From DTYU01 sp040757355 (GTDB taxonomy: Bacteria; Bacillota; Desulfotomaculia; Desulfotomaculales; Ammonificaceae), in contig JBFLWY010000005.1 in the NCBI GenBank assembly GCA_040757355.1, positions 1 to 64,000 of the forward strand: DNA of 64,000 nucleotides. Reading direction: 5' to 3'. The position numbers were made by a program, and so were the translations under genes. Below the pieces are notes generated by a model, which had not been told where the DNA came from, did not search any database, and saw nothing but the letters and a program-made list of their open reading frames with translations. Below, one piece after another: positions 44,700-53,659 of this stretch; the stretch's first letter is position 1, and each line of letters starts with the position of its first letter.

Positions 44700-46598
44700 C
44701 TATGTCAACACGGTATCCACCCCTGCCCTGGAACGTACACTGATTTCGCCTCCGTCCTCCGCCTCGTCAAGTGCCGTATCCCGGCTTAAAACGCTCCTTC
44801 CGAGCACAAACCCTTGCCTGGACAAACAGGTATTAACCCCGAGGTACGTATGCCAGTCGAGGTAAAACCAAGGCTGGAGGACTTTCACCCCCGCGCTGGT
44901 ATACGCCGGCTTTTCTGATTCGACTATCCTTTTCACTGCGTTTAAATCTTGCAGCGCAGAAACCTGTTCGGGCCTCAAGAGAACACAGAAGCGGTACGGG
45001 TCCGTGCCGAACAGGTCCGCCCAGACGGCGCTCGCTTCAGGAGCCCCGGCCTGAACTTGAAACGACTCCACGATAACCGGCCTGGCTCCGGTTTCGTCAA
45101 CATCCAGGCCGTTTTCCGACACCCGGCTGAGGAAAAGCGTGATCATCGCTTCAATCCCCTCCCTGGTGCCGCGCTTCCGGTAAAGCTCCGGGGCCCTTTG
45201 CAGGAGCGCCCTGATTTTCGGCGCCGGCCAGTTGTTGTAGCGGGAAACCGCCAGCCAGGAGGCAAGCCACTGCAAAAAGCCCTCCGGGACGGCGGCGGGG
45301 TCCAGGTAGGCGCTGATATCCCGGATCTTCCCCTCCAGTTCGCTGAAAAAGGTTTCGCCGATAGCCAGGAATCTTTCGAGAAAATCCCTGCCTTGCCGGT
45401 CCTCCTGGTAAACCGCCGGCAGGTAACGCAGGTAGGAGACCCGCGGGAAGTAAACCTTCAGGCTCCTGATACGGGGAGTGCGGTAGACGTCCTTTGTGTA
45501 AAACCGGAATTTGAACCGGATGTACCGCCCGCCTGTAACGGTTATCAAAGCGTCCGGCGGGTTGGCCAGTTCTTCGCCGAAGGCGGCCCCCGCTTCCGAC
45601 GGAGATTCGCCTGTACCGTAACTGACCAATAACTGGGTATTGTCGGGAATCTCCGCGTCGAGGACGAACCGGTGCCACCGGCAGCCATCTATCTTGCTGT
45701 CAAAGGCACTGGAAACATAGGTTCCTTCCCCGAGGTGGTTCGCCACCCGCTCAAGGAGTACTATCCGTTTCTCGCCGCTCTTTCTTTCCCTTGTCAGCAG
45801 GAAGAGGTCTCCCCGCTTGTTGACGCACAACTGGTAAACTGCGCCCTGGTACCCTAAGCGTTCCCAGTTCCCCGACCGGTCCAGGCGGTAGGAAAAGCCG
45901 TCTTCGTCCTGTCCGCCGATGTAAAGCACGCCGTCCCGGTCAACCGCTAAACATCTCGGAACGAGGTCCAAAGGCGGCGAGAAGTCAACCGTTTCCAGAA
46001 GCGTTCCGTCGGAAGCAAACCGCAGGACCGCTGTTTCTTTTAAGAGATACAGGAAGCCGTCCAGGCCCCAGCAAATCGCCAGTACCGACCCCGGGTCTTT
46101 TTTAATGATCACCGAGACCGAGGCGTCCGGGCCCGCCTTGTAAACACGACCCTCCGGCAAATCCAACAAATACAAGGTTTCCCCCTCGCCGGCGGCAAGC
46201 GACGCAGCTCCGGAAACCGGCGCCTCCCACCTGGTCTGGTAGTTGATCTTAGCGAGGGCGTACAGACGGGAGCCGTCGGTAAGGTAAAGGTTTGCCCTGC
46301 CGGCGGCAAGACCCTGCAGAGCGGTAATGGGAAGGGGTGAAAGCCGCCTGCAGGAACCGGTCTTGGGGTCGAAAACCGAAACCCGGCCGGAAACCTCCTC
46401 GATAGAGTAAATCAGGCCGCACCCGTCCACGTCGAAGGACGCGGGATTGGGAACCCCCGCATAGACCCCGGCGAACCTGTGCGTAAAAACCTTCTTTAGA
46501 CCCAACCCCTCGCCGGTCACCTCTAAACCGTCCAAGGAACCTTGTTCCCAAAGAGTTTTGGTATTGACCGTTAAGAACTGCAACTCTTTTTCCGTCAT
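44700..46598 (-). CDS. beta-propeller / phage tail protein I fusion
   Basis: About 632 aa. The N-terminal half carries at least five propeller-like repeats, each with a strand pattern such as GLAAGRANLYLTDGSRLYAL, AICWGLDGFLYLLKETAVLR and CLAVDRDGVLYIGGQDEDGF. The C-terminal part (about 400-560) reads YLRYLPAVYQEDRQGRDFLE, then LLQRAPELYRKRGTREGIEA, the signature of gpI-type tail proteins of contractile systems. It overlaps the upstream baseplate gene by four bases (ATGA), with GGAGG nine bases before its ATG. By analogy it occupies the T4 gp7 / Pvc12 position in the outer baseplate; the propeller may contact fibres or cells. Confidence 0.8.
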   Translation of the reverse strand: MTEKELQFLTVNTKTLWEQGSLDGLEVTGEGLGLKKVFTHRFAGVYAGVPNPASFDVDGCGLIYSIEEVSGRVSVFDPKTGSCRRLSPLPITALQGLAAGRANLYLTDGSRLYALAKINYQTRWEAPVSGAASLAAGEGETLYLLDLPEGRVYKAGPDASVSVIIKKDPGSVLAICWGLDGFLYLLKETAVLRFASDGTLLETVDFSPPLDLVPRCLAVDRDGVLYIGGQDEDGFSYRLDRSGNWERLGYQGAVYQLCVNKRGDLFLLTRERKSGEKRIVLLERVANHLGEGTYVSSAFDSKIDGCRWHRFVLDAEIPDNTQLLVSYGTGESPSEAGAAFGEELANPPDALITVTGGRYIRFKFRFYTKDVYRTPRIRSLKVYFPRVSYLRYLPAVYQEDRQGRDFLERFLAIGETFFSELEGKIRDISAYLDPAAVPEGFLQWLASWLAVSRYNNWPAPKIRALLQRAPELYRKRGTREGIEAMITLFLSRVSENGLDVDETGARPVIVESFQVQAGAPEASAVWADLFGTDPYRFCVLLRPEQVSALQDLNAVKRIVESEKPAYTSAGVKVLQPWFYLDWHTYLGVNTCLSRQGFVLGRSVLSRDTALDEAEDGGEISVRSRAGVDTVLT

Positions 46599-48490
46599 TC
46601 CGCACTTCCTCCACACGCCGTTTCCGCTTCAATAGCCTCAATCGAATGGCGGCCGGAACAAATCAGGCTTGTCCCGTCCACCCGTCCGTCGAGGGCAAAC
46701 ATCAGGTCCGTCACGCAGTCGACGCCCTCCACGCCGGTAAGGAATGCATATAGCTCGGAGCGGTAAACCTCCCGCCCGAACTCCCATCCTTCCCCGTCCG
46801 GTCCCCCGGTCAGCGGGTGCAGAAAACGGTCAACAGCAGAAGCCACCCTGTCCCGCACCTTGGCCGGTTCGCTGCCGGAGGTGACCCGTATTTTCACAGC
46901 GGTGGAGACCCGCACATATTTCGGCGGCGCGACCTCCACTAACGTCGTTATCAGACGGCGCCTGCACAGGTATTCTTTTACGGTCTGCAGAAAACCTGGT
47001 CCCGGGATTGGTTCCGCAGCAAAGCTGAAAGGTACGACGACAATCACTACCGCATTCTTGCCGGGAGCGGCCAGGGCCTTTGCCCGGGCCACCCTCAGAC
47101 CGGGTGTTTTTAGCGCAAGCGCTTCAAAGTCGGCCGCGGTCACCCCCCGCCTGACCTCCTTAAGGCCGCACTTGAGCCTGAGAATGGCACCCGCGAGGCT
47201 TTCAGCCTCCCGTCCCCCACAAGCCGCAAAAGGGTTGGTAACGGTAACCGCCGGAAACCCGTGAACCGCCGTTACCGTCCCCGCGCTTACGTTGCCGGCT
47301 GAGCCCCCGCCGGAACGGTAGCTGAGCTTTATCTCTTTTCCGTCCGGGGGGATCATACCCCGAACCCCGTCACCGAAGACCACCTTTCCGGTCTGCCAGT
47401 CAATCACATAGTGTTTGTCTTCCGGCAGCGAAGCATCCAGATCGTCCACCGCCGCCCACTCATTCCAACCGCCGCCCTCACCCTCCACCTGCAGTGCCTG
47501 GCTGCCAGCGAGGACGGGAGCGCTGCCCGCCTGAAACTCCTGGCCCGGCAGTCCAGTACTTTCGCCCAGGATGTCGGTAAACGTCGCCCCCTGGGTAGCT
47601 GTAATGGTATTCAACAGTATGGTGTCAAGCCGCGGTGGAATTTCAAACCCGGCGGCTGTCAGTTCACAATATATCCAAAAGTAGGAGCCAAAATCGTAAA
47701 GCCCCTTCTTCGCAATATCTCCGGGGATCTCGACAACCAGGCCCCCACTCCGTATAAAGCTCTTTATCAGGCAGCCGCCGCCGTCGTCCACCGGCTGGAA
47801 CTCTTGCCACCCTGAGCCGTTCCAGTACTTCCAGGAGACCTTTACCGAAACCCTTACCTGCCCGGCATCTTCAGCTTCGGGAACCGGCGGCAGGTCCTCC
47901 TCGTACAGGCGGACCTTCAGCCTTAACTTCTTCCCCGCTACCTCCGCCTTCAGCCCGCTGCCTTCTACCAGTTCACCGGGGAAAGACAGTCCTAAGTACA
48001 GCCCGGCACCAGCCTCCGCCTTTTCCCCGAACGCGTAATAAAATACTCCCGTCCTGCGGTTTGTATCACTCTGGTCGAAAAAACGGTAACGGTCGAAAAC
48101 GATCACCTTTTCCAGGCTGACAGGTATAACCTCGATATCAGTATCGGTCTCAAAGGCAATCCCCTCGGCGGTGGCGACCCTTGTGCCGCGCGGCAGTGCG
48201 GCAACCGTCCCCGCCGGCGGGGTAAAGGTCACCCAAACCCGCGCCGCGGCCGCCGGTTCCGGCCTGACACCCAGCAGCCGGAGGTACTTCAAGTAATGCC
48301 GGGGCGTAATCCGGTTGAGGCTGTAAACCTGCATCTCCGCAAGCCAGGAGAAAAGCTCGACCAGGGTTATCCCCGGGTCGCTCAAGTTGTGGTCCGTCCA
48401 GTCCCGGCTGTACTGCGGGATCAGCCTTACCGCTTCTGCAACCAGTTCCTCAAAAGTTATGTCATCAAGATCCGGTACCGGCAGGGACAT
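46595..48490 (-). CDS. baseplate J-like wedge protein, second copy
   Basis: About 631 aa, of the putative baseplate assembly (gpJ/Pvc11-like) family. The start MSLPVPDLDDITFEELVAEA is followed by YSRDWTDHNLSDPGITLVEL, and the C-terminus has FLHPLTGGPDGEGWEFGREV. The last part is parallel to that of the larger upstream protein, and an HYVIDWQTGKVVFGDGVRGM segment also matches HYVIDANSGVITFGDGVRGK there. The ATG overlaps the preceding stop by one base, with AGGAGGGG upstream. Confidence 0.85.
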   Translation of the reverse strand: MSLPVPDLDDITFEELVAEAVRLIPQYSRDWTDHNLSDPGITLVELFSWLAEMQVYSLNRITPRHYLKYLRLLGVRPEPAAAARVWVTFTPPAGTVAALPRGTRVATAEGIAFETDTDIEVIPVSLEKVIVFDRYRFFDQSDTNRRTGVFYYAFGEKAEAGAGLYLGLSFPGELVEGSGLKAEVAGKKLRLKVRLYEEDLPPVPEAEDAGQVRVSVKVSWKYWNGSGWQEFQPVDDGGGCLIKSFIRSGGLVVEIPGDIAKKGLYDFGSYFWIYCELTAAGFEIPPRLDTILLNTITATQGATFTDILGESTGLPGQEFQAGSAPVLAGSQALQVEGEGGGWNEWAAVDDLDASLPEDKHYVIDWQTGKVVFGDGVRGMIPPDGKEIKLSYRSGGGSAGNVSAGTVTAVHGFPAVTVTNPFAACGGREAESLAGAILRLKCGLKEVRRGVTAADFEALALKTPGLRVARAKALAAPGKNAVVIVVVPFSFAAEPIPGPGFLQTVKEYLCRRRLITTLVEVAPPKYVRVSTAVKIRVTSGSEPAKVRDRVASAVDRFLHPLTGGPDGEGWEFGREVYRSELYAFLTGVEGVDCVTDLMFALDGRVDGTSLICSGRHSIEAIEAETACGGSAE

Positions 48491-51400
48491 CAGCCACCCC
48501 TCCTGAACTCCACATTCAATTCGTGGCGCCCGCTGCTGCATATCAAAGCGTAGCGCGGTATCTCTATGGCCGCTGTCCTCGCGGCGGTTACCTCCGCCTC
48601 CCGCGCCCCGGTTTTGACAAGTACCGACACGTCTTTAACATAATCCACCCCGGTTATCCCTTCCAAGAGGGCATACAGGTCGCCGAGACAGGGCGCTTCG
48701 CCGAAATCCCAGCCCTTGCCCCGATCCCCGCCCGTAAGCGGGTGCAAAAAGGTGTTCACCCGTTCGAGGGCCTCGTTTTCGACCGCCGAAACCTTCCCTA
48801 TATCGCGGGTAACCACCTTTGTACGCAGGGTCAGCTCCACGTATACCGGACCGCTCACCTGCAGGCGGCCTGCCGCGAGCACCACGCAGGATATCCGGGC
48901 TTTCAGGTAGTCTTCGATCTGCTTTTTCATCTGCGGGGTCAGCTGGGGCTTTCTCTCCTTGCTGGAAGGGACCACGAGCAAGGTCACCCAGCCCGGCACG
49001 CTTTCCCCCCGGGGGTTAAAATTCGGTAGGCATTTGACCCGGGCAACGTCGCGCGAAGCCTCCCGCGCCAGTTCCTCGAAATCTTCCACGGTTACGGCCC
49101 GGTCCCGGTGCTTCAACACCGCCGGTCCCCTTTGGTAAACGCGCGCGAGCGATTCCACGTCCGCGCCGCCGCCTGCGGCCTGCGGGTTGGACACCCGGTC
49201 CACGAACGCCAGCGCCGTCTTCAGCGTGGAGATCGCGCCCTTATCCACATTTCCCCGGCTGCCGCCGCCCGTACGGTAGGTCACCCGCAGGTTGTTCCGG
49301 CCGGCTGGGGGGATCTTGCCACGTACGCCGTCCCCAAAGGTAATGACCCCCGAATTTGCGTCAATCACGTAGTGGCGGCTGCCGGCGGTTGAAGCGGCAA
49401 AATCCTCGACCCGCCGCCACCTGACCCATAACTCCTTCGTTTCACCGCCGCCGCCCGCCACTTCCTTTACAGCCGAAACCGCAGACAGACCCGCCTTTTC
49501 CTCTTCCGCCAGGCTTCCCGCCTCGTTCACCCACACCTCCTCCTCCAGCACCGGCACCCGCGACAGCGTAAAGGACTGCCCGGCCGTCCCCGTACTTGAG
49601 CCGATAATTTCGTCTAAAACGGCCTCAACCTGTTTTACCCAGGTGGTATTAAGGTATACTCCTTTCAACCGGGGCAAGTCAAACGCTCCTGCCGACCACG
49701 GCATAAAACCGGCCGCCGAAATGATACGGCTCTTGCCGCCGGCGTCTTTGCAGGACGGAACGTGGAGCCTGTCCTCCACATCAACCGCACGCAGGTAATA
49801 GAGCCGCCGGCCGAACTTGCTCAAAAGAGCCATGTCGGAGGGCGGGACGAACTCGACCGTCCCGCTCCGGGTCATCCCCTGGGTGCCGTCAACCACGTCG
49901 AGGCGCACCCACTCCCCGCCTTCTTCATCTTCCTGTTCCCGGAAGAACTCCCATACCAGCCGCGGCATCTCCTCCGCTTCACACACCTGCTCCTGCACGG
50001 CGAAAAATATACTGACCGGGCCCTTCGCCAACGCCCCGTCGAAACCGAGATACAGGGCCGGGTGCTGCTCGGTCAAAGCGCAAAAAGGATTGAACGGCCC
50101 GCCGTCCCCTTTGCTCTCGGCGGTCACCGGTGTGTATTCAAGCTCGTTGAACGTGCAGGCGTGTTGCAGGTAGTGCCTGTGCGGGTCTTTGAGCTTCAGC
50201 TTGACGGTCTTTACAAGCGGCGGCCGAACCTCGGTGAGGCTCCGGAAAATCTTCTTTTCGATCTCGCGCACCTCTTCCAGGCCGTAACCGCCGCTCAGAA
50301 TCCTTACCCGCAGCCAGTAGTTCTGCTGCCCGTTTACCTCCACCGGTTCAAAATCCTGCGGGCACTTGAAGTAAACCCCTCCGTTTGCCTGAAACTGAAA
50401 CTCCCTTTCCCCGGTCTCTGTACCTTTCTTAACGTAACCCTTGAGGGCTTTGACGGCCTGCCATCCTTTTCCGTCCCAGTACTCCCATGAGAGGGTCAGG
50501 TCCTCAGCCGGCAGGAAGTCGTTCCCCGCCGCAAGCTCGAACTCGATGTTGACCGTTTCACCTTTTTTCGTAAAACACTCCTGGCTCGCTAAGTAAAACG
50601 TGTCGTTCAACCGTGGGGTTTTCCCAAAGGGGTAAAAACCTGCATTCAGGTCCACCGGCACGTCGTTGGCAAAGACCATGTCCGGCCCGTTGAGGTTGTG
50701 CACCGAGACGGCAACCCGCACCAGCGAGGGAATACCGATCTGCTTCCCGGTAGCCGTCGCCCTGATCCAAAGGCCCTTGACGCCCCTCACCTCTTTCTCC
50801 CTGGTCGGCCGGCCGCAGGCCTTCCAGAGCCATACCTCGGCCGCCGCGGGGTTGTCCGCGGACCGCTTCACCCGGTAAACCTTAAAAGGCAGCCATTTCT
50901 CAGTACCCGTTCCGCGTTCTTCGCCCCAGTACTCCCAGCGCAGACTCTTCAGCAGTATCAGGTCGGTCTTCTTCCACCGCGCAAGCCCCGTGAACCGCAG
51001 TTTTATAAGTACATGCCCCTTGCCGACCCCCTTCTTTAAATTAAAAAGGTCGGTGTGTCCCATGTAAAAAATGTGCTCCTGTTCGTTCCGGCCCCGGAAC
51101 AGCTCGAATTCCACGGCCTTTTCCACCGCTGTTCCTGCAGCGTGGGCCGATTTAAGGCCGTCCGTTAAAGTCACCGTGGCCCCGTCTATGCCTGCAACCG
51201 CAACCCATTCCCGCCCGCCGACCTTGAGCACGTCCCCTGCAGAAATCCCGGAAGTATCCGCCAGGAACAGTTCGCAGTCTTTCAGCCCGGCTGGGTAAAG
51301 CAGCGTGGTGGCGAAAGACACCGGTTCAGTACCGTCCAGGAAGTGGGCGGGCGCTGCGTAAACAGCGTCGGCCAAATTGTCCACCCCGTAAACAGCCGTC

Positions 51401-51777
51401 AGCTTCGCAGGAGTTGCTGTAAACGCCTGCTCTGTCTCAAAGGTCACTTCGCCCGCTGCCGCCTGCGTTCGGGCCGGTACCGCGACGCTTTCCGCCGCCC
51501 CTTCTGAAAGAGCAAAGGTCAGCGGCGCCCGCGCGGGCTGCGGCGGCAGCAGGTCCACACCGAGCATCTCGAGAAAGGCCAAAAAGTTTTTGTCCGGCAC
51601 CCTGTTGAGCCTTAAGGTCACCGACACGAGCAGATGCGCAAACACCTTCCAGAAGGCATAGGAGGTGTCTTTCTCTTTCATCCGCCACTCCGGAACATAA
51701 AAGGGAGCGATCTCTTTAACCGCCTCAAACCAGTCGGCGGCTCCCCTCGGCTCGATCTTAGGCACCTGCCGGGCCAT
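48490..51777 (-). CDS. large baseplate J-like wedge protein
   Basis: 1095 aa, the largest structural protein here and analogous to Pvc11 / T4 gp6. It starts PKIEPRGAADWFEAVKEIAP, has SYAFWKVFAHLLVSVTLRLN near the N-terminus, the shared FGDGVRGKIPPAGRNNLRVT core, FEELAREASRDVARVKCLPN and FLHPLTGGDRGKGWDFGEAP near the C-terminus. About 300 extra middle residues (paired WEYW modules such as LSWEYWDGKGWQAVKALKGY) distinguish it from the second copy. Its ribosome-binding site lies in a duplicated copy of the end of the gp25 gene. Confidence 0.87.
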   Translation of the reverse strand: MARQVPKIEPRGAADWFEAVKEIAPFYVPEWRMKEKDTSYAFWKVFAHLLVSVTLRLNRVPDKNFLAFLEMLGVDLLPPQPARAPLTFALSEGAAESVAVPARTQAAAGEVTFETEQAFTATPAKLTAVYGVDNLADAVYAAPAHFLDGTEPVSFATTLLYPAGLKDCELFLADTSGISAGDVLKVGGREWVAVAGIDGATVTLTDGLKSAHAAGTAVEKAVEFELFRGRNEQEHIFYMGHTDLFNLKKGVGKGHVLIKLRFTGLARWKKTDLILLKSLRWEYWGEERGTGTEKWLPFKVYRVKRSADNPAAAEVWLWKACGRPTREKEVRGVKGLWIRATATGKQIGIPSLVRVAVSVHNLNGPDMVFANDVPVDLNAGFYPFGKTPRLNDTFYLASQECFTKKGETVNIEFELAAGNDFLPAEDLTLSWEYWDGKGWQAVKALKGYVKKGTETGEREFQFQANGGVYFKCPQDFEPVEVNGQQNYWLRVRILSGGYGLEEVREIEKKIFRSLTEVRPPLVKTVKLKLKDPHRHYLQHACTFNELEYTPVTAESKGDGGPFNPFCALTEQHPALYLGFDGALAKGPVSIFFAVQEQVCEAEEMPRLVWEFFREQEDEEGGEWVRLDVVDGTQGMTRSGTVEFVPPSDMALLSKFGRRLYYLRAVDVEDRLHVPSCKDAGGKSRIISAAGFMPWSAGAFDLPRLKGVYLNTTWVKQVEAVLDEIIGSSTGTAGQSFTLSRVPVLEEEVWVNEAGSLAEEEKAGLSAVSAVKEVAGGGGETKELWVRWRRVEDFAASTAGSRHYVIDANSGVITFGDGVRGKIPPAGRNNLRVTYRTGGGSRGNVDKGAISTLKTALAFVDRVSNPQAAGGGADVESLARVYQRGPAVLKHRDRAVTVEDFEELAREASRDVARVKCLPNFNPRGESVPGWVTLLVVPSSKERKPQLTPQMKKQIEDYLKARISCVVLAAGRLQVSGPVYVELTLRTKVVTRDIGKVSAVENEALERVNTFLHPLTGGDRGKGWDFGEAPCLGDLYALLEGITGVDYVKDVSVLVKTGAREAEVTAARTAAIEIPRYALICSSGRHELNVEFRRGG

Positions 51778-51778
51778 T

Positions 51779-51999
51779 TACTTCCCCTCCGTCAGGTAGC
51801 TTATAATCCGTAGATTGGGATGTGCCCACCGTTTCAGAGATCAGAGGCAGGAAGTCGGAGGTCGGACTTTGTATAGAATTCGCAAAGCGAATTCTATCCC
51901 CAAAACCCCGCTTCATACCTATCACGTCTCGCTTCCCAATCCGTATATGGGCTTTGCCCACTGCCTGCTACTTCCTGCTACTTCCCCTCCGTCAGGTAG
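51779..51999. repeat. 21-bp direct repeats bracketing a 179-bp insert
   Basis: A 21-base sequence beginning TACTTCCCCTCC and ending GTCAGGTAG occurs at 51779-51799 and exactly 200 bases later at 51979-51999. The right copy is the coding end of the gp25 gene (YLTEGK, stop); the left copy supplies the GGAGGGG ribosome-binding site of the large baseplate gene. Between them lie heptad-type strings (GAAGTCGGAGGTCGG) and a perfect 11-bp-arm palindrome (51873-51897, core GAATTCGC-AAA-GCGAATTC). It looks like an insertion with target duplication, or an old tandem duplication. Confidence 0.7.
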
Positions 52000-52379
52000 A
52001 AGGGATAAACTAAGTTAAACCGGTTGTTGGTGCTCCGCACCTTGTACTCAACGTTTATCAGCAACCTGCCCTCCGCGATCTGGTCCGTGGCGACCTCGAC
52101 GCCGATCACTTCAATGCGCGGCTCCCAAAGCGTGAGGGCCTCACGGACGCTGTTTTCGACCAGGGCAACCGTCGCCGTATTCACCGACGCGAACACGAAC
52201 TCGTGGATGCCGCACCCGAAGTCCGGGCGCATCACCCGCTCCCCTTTTGCCGTGCTGAGGATGATCCAGATCGCTTCCCGGATATCCTGCTCGCCTTCGG
52301 AGATCCTGATCTCTCCCCTGGTGTCAACCCCCACGGGAAAGGACCATCCCTTCCCGAAAAATTCCTTGGCCATACTCAT
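51978..52379 (-). CDS. gpW/gp25 baseplate wedge protein
   Basis: A 133-aa lysozyme-fold-like wedge protein of the T4 gp25 / Pvc9 family. GEQDIREAIWIILSTAKGER and RVMRPDFGCGIHEFVFASVN are its signature, followed by PRIEVIGVEVATDQIAEGRL. It anchors the inner baseplate to the first sheath ring. It lies between PAAR and baseplate J, as in most contractile systems. Confidence 0.92.
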   Translation of the reverse strand: MSMAKEFFGKGWSFPVGVDTRGEIRISEGEQDIREAIWIILSTAKGERVMRPDFGCGIHEFVFASVNTATVALVENSVREALTLWEPRIEVIGVEVATDQIAEGRLLINVEYKVRSTNNRFNLVYPFYLTEGK

Positions 52380-52397
52380 ATTACCGCCGTCCCTATT

Positions 52398-52694
52398 TCA
52401 ACCGATTAAGACCGTGAGGCATCCCATCGCAATCGTGTTGGGCGGACCGCTTTCCGTAATCATGTCCCCCTGTCGGACCGCCGGCAGGCCGTTGATCAAA
52501 ACCGTCGCACTGCCCATTGTGACCATGCCGCCGACGTGGGGCACCGTACCGGAGACCAGCGGGCAGGTGTGAAAGTCTGCCGTCGCCCTCCAGGCAGGCA
52601 TCCCCCCGATAAGCACGTTGACACTGCCCGGACCGGGGCTGAGCGGCGTCCCGTGGCTGGTCATATCCCCGACCCTCGCTGCCGGCTGTCCCAC
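52398..52694 (-). CDS. PAAR-domain spike tip protein
   Basis: A 98-aa single PAAR protein that would cap the central spike and help puncture the target membrane (Pvc10-like). It starts GQPAARVGDMTSHGTPLSPG and has internal strand repeats with VNVLIGGMPAWRATADFHTC and PHVGGMVTMGSATVLINGLP. His and Cys residues for the apical metal site are present (SHG, FHTC, PHVGG). A GTG with GGAGGT upstream is chosen over an earlier TTG. Confidence 0.9.
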   Translation of the reverse strand: MGQPAARVGDMTSHGTPLSPGPGSVNVLIGGMPAWRATADFHTCPLVSGTVPHVGGMVTMGSATVLINGLPAVRQGDMITESGPPNTIAMGCLTVLIG

Positions 52695-52831
52695 AATTAC
52701 CTCCAATAGAAAATAGGTCTAAGCTACCATTAATGTTTCCTGTTCTTCATCCGGCCGCTGCCGGTTATTCCCAAGGAGCGCTCTGCCGGAAGGCCGGTCA
52801 CGCGGACACGGCGCAGGTGAGGCTAAGCGAA

Positions 52832-52926
52832 CCCAGCACTCAGTTAATGGAATACCGTCTTAATCATCCTCTGACACATAGCCTTTCACTTTCATCGCCA
52901 CGCGAGGTTATCCACTGAGTGCTGGG
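52832..52926. repeat. CCCAGCACTCA element between PAAR and spike genes
   Basis: Left end CCCAGCACTCA (52832-52842), right end TGAGTGCTGGG (52916-52926), 95 bp. The interior differs from all other copies, so only the 11-bp ends are shared. It fills the centre of the 302-base gap 52695-52996, which has no gene. It is in the middle of a cluster that otherwise has overlapping or closely spaced genes on either side. Confidence 0.75.
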
Positions 52927-52996
52927 CGCGAATCGTGCCGGTATTATTGTCACAATCGGTTAAGAACATCAAACCATTTCGATATACCTGTTTTCA

Positions 52997-53659
52997 TTAA
53001 TTTATCTTCACCAGCGCCCCCTGGATTGTAAGCGTCGCGCCGGCCTTCACGGTCATCGTCCCGCCCGCTTCTATCTCCACCATCTGCCCCTTGAGCTTCA
53101 GGTTCATCGCGCTCTCGATGGTAATCGCGTTCTGCACGGAATCTATCTTGATCGAGTTGCTCCCCGTTTTGTCGACCACTTCAATCTTCTCCCCGCCCCT
53201 GGTGTCGTCGAGGAGGATCCTGTGGCCTGCCGCCGTATGGATCTCCACATTCTCCTTGCCGTTCTCCGCGTCGTCGGAAAAAATGATCTCGTGCCCGCTC
53301 CGGGATTTGATCTTCCGGATGTTGTTTTTTCCGTCCGAATTCGTCTCCGGCGGCTTGTCAACCCCGTTCCAGAGGGCTCCTAAAACATAAGGGTGGTGGA
53401 TGTCCCCGTGTTCAAAGGCTACCAGCACCTCGTCGCCGACTTCGGGAAGGAAAAAAGATCCCCTCTCTTTTCCCGCCATCAACGTGGCTATGCGTGCCCA
53501 GTGGCTCTCGTCGCTCTCGTCCCGCCAGGGTAGCCTCACCTTCACCCGGCCCATTCCGTCCGGGTCTTTATTGTTGGTGACAATCCCGATCACCACGCCG
53601 GCTATGCGCCGTTCCTCAGCCCGGCCGGTCTCTCGCCCCAATAAATCCGTGATACTCAT
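52997..53659 (-). CDS. baseplate spike protein (gpV / VgrG OB-fold type)
   Basis: A 220-aa spike. The N-terminal OB-fold reads IGIVTNNKDPDGMGRVKVRL, SHWARIATLMAGKERGSFFL and PEVGDEVLVAFEHGDIHHPY; the C-terminal 90 residues are a regular strand repeat (SRSGHEIIFSDD, TAAGHRILLDDT, KTGSNSIKIDS, GGTMTVKAGATLTIQG) typical of a beta-helical needle. With the separate hub protein encoded just upstream it makes a split version of the Pvc8/VgrG chain. It overlaps that gene by four bases. Confidence 0.92.
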   Translation of the reverse strand: MSITDLLGRETGRAEERRIAGVVIGIVTNNKDPDGMGRVKVRLPWRDESDESHWARIATLMAGKERGSFFLPEVGDEVLVAFEHGDIHHPYVLGALWNGVDKPPETNSDGKNNIRKIKSRSGHEIIFSDDAENGKENVEIHTAAGHRILLDDTRGGEKIEVVDKTGSNSIKIDSVQNAITIESAMNLKLKGQMVEIEAGGTMTVKAGATLTIQGALVKIN

